From an uncultured Clostridia bacterium (GTDB lineage Bacteria > Bacillota > Clostridia > Oscillospirales > Acutalibacteraceae), in the NCBI GenBank assembly GCA_937877675.1, contig CALEIS010000144.1, positions 1 through 12,786 of the forward strand: a stretch of DNA of 12,786 nucleotides. The letters run 5' to 3'. Position 1 is the first letter of the stretch, and each line of letters starts with the position of its first letter. Under the pieces are notes generated by a model. It was not told the DNA's origin, searched no databases, and saw nothing but the letters and a program-made list of their open reading frames with translations. The position numbers and the translations under genes are program-made. Positions 6,920 to 12,314 of this stretch are shown here, one piece after another.

Positions 6920-7255
6920 TCAAAAAACAGGAGAAAAGTTTAACTCTTCCCCTGTTATGCTTTCTGTTATTTCATCTGTTGTTTTCTCTTCTTGAATGGT
7001 AGGTGAAAATGTTTGTTTCACAACATCCTTAAAAGTCCCTAACATTCTTGAAACTGCAAAATCTTGTTCACAAACCTGCGAATATATAGTTTTTATATTC
7101 TGCGAAAGTTTTGTTTCTGTGCTACATATAGCGAATAATATTCCCGTGATAATAAGAGATGTTACCATTTGTACGATTGTAACTTTAACAATATGATTAT
7201 TTGTCTTTTCTTTCTTTTTCTTATTTCTTTTATTGTTGCTAAAATTATTGTCCAT
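6920..7255 (-). CDS. Short single-pass membrane protein, SpoIVFA-like (LytM domain missing)
   Basis: 111 aa: a lysine-rich cytoplasmic N-terminus (KRNKKKKEK, residues 9-17), one membrane segment (about 26-46, VTIVQMVTSLIITGILFAI), then about 65 extracytoplasmic residues ending in an acidic tail. No cleavage site is evident. I identify it by context and topology, not by a strong motif: it precedes a SpoIVFB-like protease, as SpoIVFA does, and SpoIVFA has the same basic N-terminus plus one membrane span. The C-terminal LytM/M23 domain that SpoIVFA normally carries is absent here. If it is SpoIVFA, it would hold the protease inactive until a forespore signal. The region after the membrane span (QDFAVSRMLGTFKDVVKQ) is amphipathic. 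Confidence 0.6.
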   Translation of the reverse strand: MDNNFSNNKRNKKKKEKTNNHIVKVTIVQMVTSLIITGILFAICSTETKLSQNIKTIYSQVCEQDFAVSRMLGTFKDVVKQTFSPTIQEEKTTDEITESITGEELNFSPVF

Positions 7256-7295
7256 AATATCACCACTGAATAATATGATGACACTATGGACAATA
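7246..7295. repeat. 11-bp inverted repeat covering the start codon of the SpoIVFA-like gene
   Basis: TATTGTCCATA (7246-7256) and TATGGACAATA (7285-7295) are perfect inverted copies separated by 28 nt. The left copy contains the start codon (7253-7255) of the SpoIVFA-like gene; the right copy lies at the 3' edge of the sigma-E-like -35 box and in the spacer. There is no U-tract, so it is not a normal terminator. Confidence 0.7.
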
Positions 7296-7299
7296 TGTT
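7270..7299 (-). promoter_or_regulatory. Sigma-E-type sporulation promoter candidate
   Basis: Minus strand AACATATT (7292-7299; 7 of 8 matches to the sigma-E -35 AKMATATT), 14-bp spacer, CATATTAT (7270-7277; 6 of 8 to CATACAAT). The spacing is that of sigma-E promoters, and the B. subtilis spoIVF operon is sigma-E dependent. The predicted transcript starts about 10 nt before the ATG. No sigma-A promoter with comparable spacing is visible here. Confidence 0.55.
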
Positions 7300-8038
7300 A
7301 TCTTTTAAAAAATCTAATTATTTTGGACAGTTCATTTGAATTGACAGTATGTCTTCCACTCGAATTCATGATAAAGTTAAGCAAATGTTTTTCTTTATTA
7401 AAGACTTCAACACCCATATTTGTATCATCATAAATTTTAAGTTCAGAACGCTCATCAACAAAATAAACTATGGGATAAATATCTGCTGTAATGTCAAAAT
7501 CCTTGAACATTTCAAGCATTCTTTTACCTTGACGATACGCTTGTTTGACTGGATTGTTGACTTCTTTTTCATAGACCTTGTCATTCTTACCATGCTTGAC
7601 TTGTTTCCATGTTGACTTTGATGTTTTACCACTTATTATTCCACGATAATTTTTGGTTTCAATAATAAATACACCATTTTTGCCCACGACAACAAAATCA
7701 AGTTCCATTGTGATACCACGATTAAGAATTACAGGATTTGTAAGAATTGTGTATTCTCTTGGGAGTTTTTGCAAAATTCTAAGTGTAGTTTCTTCACCAC
7801 GGACGCCTGATTGTAAAATTTCGTATTTCTTGCGAAAAACGAAAAATGCAATTATAAAAATCAATGCCAACACAAGTAAAATAATTGGTATTGCAATATG
7901 AACTGTTGTTTTGGCAAAATTAATTCCAACACCTGTTGCAGAACAACCCAATGCGAGTAAAAAGGAAAAAACCACTTTCAGAAATGCTTTATTTTTATTT
8001 CTTTTTAATTGCGACTTGATTTTAACAACCTTTGGCAT
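7298..8038 (-). CDS. NERD-domain membrane protein
   Basis: 246 aa. Two hydrophobic segments (about 20-40 and 48-68) anchor a cytoplasmic NERD (nuclease-related) domain from about residue 77: GVRGEETTLRILQKL, then ELDFVVVGKNGVFIIETKNYRG near 112-133. The D-x-V-V-V-G...E-T-K-N arrangement is that of the nuclease fold (the E and K of the ETK motif are present). The family's role is not firmly known; nuclease activity is presumed from the fold. The gene begins 3 bp after ilvD stops and its RBS-like AAAGG is 11 nt upstream, so it is probably co-transcribed with ilvD. The link of NERD to branched-chain amino acid synthesis is not expected and may simply reflect read-through. A sequence fitting a sigma-E -35 box overlaps its stop codon. 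Confidence 0.85.
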   Translation of the reverse strand: MPKVVKIKSQLKRNKNKAFLKVVFSFLLALGCSATGVGINFAKTTVHIAIPIILLVLALIFIIAFFVFRKKYEILQSGVRGEETTLRILQKLPREYTILTNPVILNRGITMELDFVVVGKNGVFIIETKNYRGIISGKTSKSTWKQVKHGKNDKVYEKEVNNPVKQAYRQGKRMLEMFKDFDITADIYPIVYFVDERSELKIYDDTNMGVEVFNKEKHLLNFIMNSSGRHTVNSNELSKIIRFFKR

Positions 8039-8041
8039 AAC

Positions 8042-9715
8042 TTAGAATACCTTTTTCATAACTGCTCCGTCTTTTGCAGATGAAACAAGAGTTGAATAAC
8101 GAGCAAGCCAACCTGACTTAACATTTGGTTCAGGTTTAACATATGACTTTCTTCTTTCGTTGAGTTCTTCGTCAGAAACCTGAACATTGATTTTACTTTC
8201 AGGGATGTTGATTTCGATAATATCACCTTCGTAAATAAGACCGATTTCACCGCCTGCAGCAGCTTCAGGAGAAACGTGACCGATAGAAGCACCACGAGAT
8301 GCACCGCTAAAACGACCGTCAGTAATAAGTGCAACTGTTTTATCAAGCTTCATACCTGCAAGTGCAGATGTTGGATTGAGCATTTCTCTCATACCAGGAC
8401 CACCAACAGGACCTTCATAACGAATAACAACAACATCACCATGAGTGATTTTGCCATTGTAAATTGCATCAATAGCACTGTCTTCTGAATCGAACACTCT
8501 TGCAGGACCTGAGTGACAAAGCATTTCAGGTGCAACTGCACTACGTTTAACTACACAACCATCTTTTGCAATATTACCCCAAAGAATTGCGATACCACCT
8601 GTTTCGCTATATGGATTGTCAATAGGACGGATTGCATCTGTGTTTTTAATATATGCACCTTCGATATTTTCACCAACTGTTTTACCTGTTGCAGTAATGA
8701 GTGACAAATCAAGAAGGTCTTTCTTTGCAAGTTCAGCCTGAACAGCAGGAATACCACCTGCATTGTTAAGGTCGTGCATATGTGTTCCACCTGCAGGAGC
8801 AAGGTGGCAAAGGTTAGGCACTTTTGCACTGATTTCATTAAACATATGAAGGTCAACAGGAACTCCTGCTTCATTTGCGATTGCAAGAAGATGGAGAACA
8901 CTGTTTGATGAACAACCAAGAGCCATATCACAAGCAAGAGCATTACGGATTGACTTTTCGTTGATAATATCACGAGCCTTGATGTCCTTTTCTACAAGGT
9001 TCATAATCGCCATACCTGCGTGTTTTGCAAGTTGGATACGACCACTATGTACTGCAGGGATTGTACCATTACCTGGAAGAGCAATACCAACTGCCTCAGC
9101 AAGACAGTTCATTGAGTTTGCTGTGTACATACCTGAACATGAGCCACAACCTGGGCAAACATTTTCTTCAAATTCGAGAAGTTTGCAATCGTCGATAATA
9201 CCTGCTTTTTTAGCACCAACAGCCTCAAACATTTTTGAAAGAGATGTTTCAACACCATCGATAAGACCTGACATCATTGGTCCGCCTGAGCAAACAACTG
9301 CAGGGATGTTAAGACGAACTGCCGCCATAATCATACCTGGAACAATCTTGTCACAGTTAGGAACAAGCACAGCACCGTCAAAGCCGTGAGCCATAATCAT
9401 TGTTTCAACGCTATCTGCAATAAGTTCACGGGAAGCAAGTGAATATTTCATACCAACATGTCCCATAGCGATACCATCGCAAACACCGATTGCAGGTACC
9501 ATAACAGGAGTACCCCCTGCCATACGGACACCAGCTTTTACAGCTTCTGTAATTTTATCAAGATGGATGTGACCTGGAACGATTTCACTGTGTGCAGATA
9601 CAACAGCAATCAAAGGTCTTTCAAGTTCTTCCTTTGTATAGCCCATTGCATAAAAAAGGCTTCTGTTAGGTGCTCTTTCAACACCCTTTACTACATTTTC
9701 ACTTCTTAAATTCAT
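8042..9715 (-). CDS. ilvD: Dihydroxy-acid dehydratase
   Basis: 557 aa, the normal length. It dehydrates 2,3-dihydroxy acids to 2-keto acids, the third common step of valine and isoleucine synthesis, in the cytoplasm with an iron-sulfur cluster and magnesium. The family motifs are all present: GVCDGIAMGHVGMKYSL (C79), VPNCDKIVPGM (C121), CPGCGSCSGMYTANSM (C187, C190, C193), and the C-terminal GRFSGASRGASIGHVSPEAA. AGGAGG 7 nt before the ATG at 9715 fixes the start; a 23-residue upstream extension of the reading frame starts inside the repeat in the leader and is not real. It has its own promoter (9804-9832) and is followed at 3 bp by the NERD gene. No other ilv or leu gene is in the window and no T-box is visible, so any branched-chain amino acid control is not seen here. 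Confidence 0.97.
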   Translation of the reverse strand: MNLRSENVVKGVERAPNRSLFYAMGYTKEELERPLIAVVSAHSEIVPGHIHLDKITEAVKAGVRMAGGTPVMVPAIGVCDGIAMGHVGMKYSLASRELIADSVETMIMAHGFDGAVLVPNCDKIVPGMIMAAVRLNIPAVVCSGGPMMSGLIDGVETSLSKMFEAVGAKKAGIIDDCKLLEFEENVCPGCGSCSGMYTANSMNCLAEAVGIALPGNGTIPAVHSGRIQLAKHAGMAIMNLVEKDIKARDIINEKSIRNALACDMALGCSSNSVLHLLAIANEAGVPVDLHMFNEISAKVPNLCHLAPAGGTHMHDLNNAGGIPAVQAELAKKDLLDLSLITATGKTVGENIEGAYIKNTDAIRPIDNPYSETGGIAILWGNIAKDGCVVKRSAVAPEMLCHSGPARVFDSEDSAIDAIYNGKITHGDVVVIRYEGPVGGPGMREMLNPTSALAGMKLDKTVALITDGRFSGASRGASIGHVSPEAAAGGEIGLIYEGDIIEINIPESKINVQVSDEELNERRKSYVKPEPNVKSGWLARYSTLVSSAKDGAVMKKVF

Positions 9716-9735
9716 AATGAGTCCTCCTAAATATA

Positions 9736-9791
9736 AGGGAAAGAATCCCTCCACCATCTTCGATGGTCCCCCTCCCTTTAACAAGGGAGGC
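9736..9791. repeat. REP-like dispersed palindrome in the ilvD leader
   Basis: GC-rich block of three adjacent hairpins: AGGGA/TCCCT (9736-9750), ACCATC/GATGGT with a 3-nt loop (9753-9767), and CCTCCCTT/AAGGGAGG with a 4-nt loop (9771-9790). The pattern AATCCCTCC-hairpin-CCTCCCTT..AAGGGAGG is one I recognise as a repeat scattered through intergenic regions of many gut Firmicutes (recollection, not searched). It falls inside the predicted 5' UTR of ilvD. The outer TCCCTT and AAGGGA segments could also pair with each other, giving mutually exclusive folds. Confidence 0.7.
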
Positions 9792-9803
9792 TATATAAAA
9801 TAT

Positions 9804-9832
9804 ATTTTATACTTATGCGACAGATTTTTCAA
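9804..9832 (-). promoter_or_regulatory. ilvD promoter
   Basis: Minus strand TTGAAA (9827-9832), 17-bp spacer, TAAAAT (9804-9809). It sits just after the terminator of the upstream gene and implies a leader of about 80 nt that contains the palindromic repeat. Confidence 0.7.
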
Positions 9833-9841
9833 GGGGGAATA

Positions 9842-9871
9842 TAAAAAAACAGAGTGGAACGACCACTCTGT
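9842..9871 (-). terminator. Intrinsic terminator of the 245-aa gene
   Basis: Perfect 9-bp stem ACAGAGTGG / CCACTCTGT (9849-9871, 5-nt loop) followed on the minus strand by TTTTTT. It lies 15 bp after the stop codon of the 9887-10624 gene. Confidence 0.9.
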
Positions 9872-9886
9872 TGAAAATCAACACGA

Positions 9887-10624
9887 TTATTTCACATAAT
9901 TTTTCACAAGTTCAAAGAAGAAACTAGCTATTGATGAATTTTTACAAATCCTCTCATCCAATATAAATTCATAACTTTTTAATTTATTGTTTTTCTGAAC
10001 AAATACACATTCAGAACCATAATCGTATCTAATTGATTTTTTATTTATTATTTTTGTTAACAAATCCTCTTCATTCTTACAAATTACAAATGAATCTGCA
10101 TTCCAATCAACAATATCTTTATTTTTTAGTCTTGTATTATTTGTTTTAATAATAAAACCTTTATTTAATACATATTCAAAAACATTTTTTATGTCATCTT
10201 CATTTACATTAAATTTATCATAAAAGAAAAGAGTAGTAAACAAATACTTTTTATTTTGCCATTCTTCATACATATTTTTGCCTATATAACAAGATTTATC
10301 TTTTGATAAAATAAAATTATTTTTAATAAAGTTTTTTATTAACTTAAACAATTTATATAATTCATCATTATCTTCATTTTCCAAATAGAATGTAGCACAT
10401 TGAAGATAGTATAGAGAATACCAACAAGGTTGAAACATAATACAATTTTCTGCATTGTATCCAATATAAAATGTAGGTATACCTTTTTCTGTTGCTTTTA
10501 TTTCACTTACTTGATTTTTATTCTTATCGAAAAACAAAGCATTATTCTTCGACAACGAATCTAAAATTGATATGAAATCGTTATCAGTAAGAAATGTATA
10601 AATCTTTTTTGCTATAGCAATCAT
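9887..10624 (-). CDS. Protein of unknown function (245 aa)
   Basis: I do not recognise this protein. It is 245 aa, rich in Asn, Lys, Phe and Tyr, with no signal peptide, no clear membrane segment and no obvious catalytic motif. Cysteines are scattered (residues near 60, 67, 76, 111, 177, 206, 230). It has its own extended -10 promoter and a strong terminator, so it is a single-gene unit. The AT content is higher than in the neighbouring ilvD, as in recently acquired or weakly constrained genes. The start is uncertain: the GGGAG of the RBS directly abuts the ATG at 10624, and no better in-frame ATG follows. Possibly an accessory or phage-defence-type gene, but nothing in the sequence shows it. 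Confidence 0.7.
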   Translation of the reverse strand: MIAIAKKIYTFLTDNDFISILDSLSKNNALFFDKNKNQVSEIKATEKGIPTFYIGYNAENCIMFQPCWYSLYYLQCATFYLENEDNDELYKLFKLIKNFIKNNFILSKDKSCYIGKNMYEEWQNKKYLFTTLFFYDKFNVNEDDIKNVFEYVLNKGFIIKTNNTRLKNKDIVDWNADSFVICKNEEDLLTKIINKKSIRYDYGSECVFVQKNNKLKSYEFILDERICKNSSIASFFFELVKNYVK

Positions 10625-10642
10625 CTCCCTACGTACAATTTA

Positions 10643-10671
10643 AGTGTATCATTTATAATTTGAAATGTCAA
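10643..10671 (-). promoter_or_regulatory. Promoter of the 245-aa gene
   Basis: Minus strand TTGACA (10666-10671, perfect), 17-bp spacer, TACACT (10643-10648) with TG one base before it (extended -10). It predicts a leader of only about 12 nt. Confidence 0.75.
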
Positions 10672-10682
10672 CAAACGGAAAC

Positions 10683-10704
10683 GGGACGCCGAGGTCGTCG
10701 TCCC
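10683..10704. repeat. GC-rich hairpin, REP-like dispersed repeat
   Basis: GGGACG and CGTCCC flank an inner pairing CG/CG interrupted by one mismatch, in otherwise AT-rich intergenic sequence. With the following CCTACAA it resembles the short GGGACG..CGTCCCCTACAA-type repeats common between genes in gut Clostridia (recollection). It sits between two divergent promoters and has no U-tract, so it is not a plain terminator. Confidence 0.55.
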
Positions 10705-10734
10705 CTACAATCTTTCAAACAACAAAAGATTTGT

Positions 10735-10762
10735 TTTACTTTTATATTTTTTATGGTATTAT
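10735..10762 (+). promoter_or_regulatory. Promoter of the glycosidase-like/LCP ORF
   Basis: TTTACT (10735-10740), 16-bp spacer, TATTAT (10757-10762, 5 of 6) with TG before it (extended -10). An inverted repeat AACAAA-AGA-TTTGTT (10721-10735) abuts the -35 box and could be an operator. Confidence 0.5.
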
Positions 10763-10801
10763 GTTGTTAATAGTTTATATTTCGTGCAAGGAGAGCTTGT
10801 T

Positions 10802-12103
10802 ATGATTGAAAATAAGATTCATGTGGCTTACGGTTTTCACGTTAACTGTTATCACTCATATCGTGGGGATACTAATGACAATTTAGGTTTTGGGTCGGAT
10901 ATAAGAATTATCCGAAAAATTCTTGATACTCTTACAGAATTTAATGAGCAAGGTATTCCTGTAAAAGGTACTTGGGACACAGAAAATTTTTTCTCATTAC
11001 AAAAAATCTTGCCCGAATATGCTCCTGACATCATTGAAAAGATGAAAGAAAGAGTAGAAAAATATGGTGATGAAAATATCATTATGGGTTACAACAATGG
11101 TGCTTTATCCGCTATGACAGAAGACGAATTCTGTGAAAGCATCAACCTTGCTATTACTAATCCTGATGGTAGCGGACTTAATGACATCTTCGGCACTTGT
11201 GAAAAAATTGTTCGTCCACAAGAAGTTATGTTTACACCATCACAAGTAAGTTTATACAACAAATTAGGCATTAAGGCTCTTTGCCTTTATTACAGTTGTG
11301 TGCCTTTTGACGCTTTCAGGACAATTATTCCAAGACTTTCTGACGAAGAAGCATTTAACCCACTCACCTACACCTATAACGGTGAAAGTATGACAATTAT
11401 TCCTACATATTCAAACTCCGATGTTTGTGATGCAGGTTGTCTTCGTGCTTGGGTTAAAGATTTGCGTAAAAAGCAAGAAAGTGGTGAAATCAACAACGAC
11501 CTTTTCTTGTTTATCAATATGGATGCAGATGCAATTTTCTGGGAAACAATTGACCTTGGTAAATTCACAGGCAAAGTTGCTAACACTGACGGTATTCATG
11601 GTCTTGTCGCAGAAATTGCAGATTTACCATATATTATTTTTGATTTTGAATCAGTTAAGAAAACTATCGATATTATGGGTGGAATTTTGTTTACACCTAA
11701 GATGAGTTTTAAAGCAAAGGATTCTTTAGGAAGAGTACATAATTTTCAAAAAGGAAAAGAGATGTTGTTAGATGGTGAAGCATCTTTATCTTTTATGAGA
11801 CATAGGGCAAGCTTAACTAATCAAGATTTAGATAGATGTAATAACCAAAAGGATTTAATGATGGCTGTTATGAAAAAATATAATAGTTTATCGAGGTTGG
11901 ACAAGATAAAAATAGGGATAAAAGTTTATTCATTAATTAAAACAAATGTAAAATATAATGATATTTTCCCTTTATTAAAAATTGATTTTGATAAATATGA
12001 AAAAAATACCTATACATTAAAAGGAAAGTCTATATATGATCATGGGTATTATTATGTTTTAGATAAGGAATATTTAAAGAAGATGAAGGGAATAATAAAT
12101 TAA
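10802..12103 (+). CDS. Chimeric ORF: carbohydrate-enzyme-like N-terminus fused to a partial LCP domain
   Basis: 433 aa; start chosen for AAGGAG at 8 nt spacing (an upstream in-frame GTG precedes the RBS). Residues 1 to about 277 resemble the alpha/beta-barrel of glycoside hydrolase/deacetylase-type proteins (HVNCYHSYRGD at 13-23, KGTWDTENFF at 55-64, TDGIHGLVAEIADLPYI near 262-278). I cannot name catalytic residues. Residues about 279-433 are the C-terminal half of an LCP (LytR-CpsA-Psr) domain: FDFESVKKTIDIMGG, then GEASLSFMRHR (325-335, with the conserved Arg) and DLDRCNNQKDLMMAVMKK (342-359). LCP proteins attach glycopolymers to the wall and are membrane-anchored outside the cell; here the anchor and the front half of the catalytic domain are missing, and no signal peptide exists. 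Composition falls from about 33-42% GC before 11,630 to about 15-28% after it. The junction is therefore a true deletion fusion or an assembly join; the fused protein probably has no working LCP activity. Confidence 0.75.
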   Translation: MIENKIHVAYGFHVNCYHSYRGDTNDNLGFGSDIRIIRKILDTLTEFNEQGIPVKGTWDTENFFSLQKILPEYAPDIIEKMKERVEKYGDENIIMGYNNGALSAMTEDEFCESINLAITNPDGSGLNDIFGTCEKIVRPQEVMFTPSQVSLYNKLGIKALCLYYSCVPFDAFRTIIPRLSDEEAFNPLTYTYNGESMTIIPTYSNSDVCDAGCLRAWVKDLRKKQESGEINNDLFLFINMDADAIFWETIDLGKFTGKVANTDGIHGLVAEIADLPYIIFDFESVKKTIDIMGGILFTPKMSFKAKDSLGRVHNFQKGKEMLLDGEASLSFMRHRASLTNQDLDRCNNQKDLMMAVMKKYNSLSRLDKIKIGIKVYSLIKTNVKYNDIFPLLKIDFDKYEKNTYTLKGKSIYDHGYYYVLDKEYLKKMKGIIN

Positions 12104-12116
12104 AATATATAGTTTT

Positions 12117-12142
12117 AGCAGGATTAATCTCCTGTTTTTTTA
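12117..12142 (+). terminator. Intrinsic terminator after the LCP part
   Basis: Stem AGCAGGA / TCCTGTT (12117-12136, one G-U pair, 6-nt loop) running into seven T (12135-12141). It lies 13 bp after the stop codon. Confidence 0.85.
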
Positions 12143-12189
12143 TTAAGAAAAAATAGGGACAAAGTCGAGACGCATGAGTTTAGTTATAG

Positions 12190-12220
12190 TGATACAATAC
12201 TTATAGATTAAGAAGGGAGG
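12190..12220 (+). promoter_or_regulatory. Possible promoter and ribosome binding site before the SLH region
   Basis: TACAAT (12193-12198) preceded by TG plus one base (extended -10), without a good -35, is followed by GGGAGG (12215-12220). Nine nt later TTG (12230) opens a 15-codon frame that meets TGA at 12275, in the same frame as the SLH ORF. A good start signal is therefore present but leads into a stop. Confidence 0.4.
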
Positions 12221-12248
12221 TTAAAAATATTGTTTACCCTAATATTTG

Positions 12249-12314
12249 GTTTCACATATATTTTTAAAATGATGTGAAAATACTTCACATTTAATTTTGC
12301 TTTTTGTGTGAAAC
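12249..12314. repeat. Cluster of four TGTGAA motifs in alternating orientation
   Basis: TTTCACAT (12250-12257), ATGTGAAA (12272-12279), TTCACAT (12284-12290) and TGTGAAAC (12307-12314). Neighbours are inverted copies: 8-bp arms for the first pair, 7-bp arms for the second and third. It could be a stacked regulator site or an RNA hairpin set before the SLH gene. Confidence 0.6.

Noticed and set aside
7246..7295. Terminator for the ilvD-NERD transcript
   Set aside because: The stem is long but the loop is 28 nt and no U-tract follows, so an intrinsic terminator is unlikely.
9716..9784. 23-residue N-terminal extension of ilvD
   Set aside because: It would be translated from the palindromic repeat and lies upstream of the perfect AGGAGG of the ATG at 9715; IlvD proteins begin near MNLRS-type sequence.
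9716..9842. T-box or leader-peptide attenuator before ilvD
   Set aside because: The leader is only about 80 nt, has no T-box motif, no run of Ile/Val/Leu codons after a start, and no hairpin followed by a U-tract.
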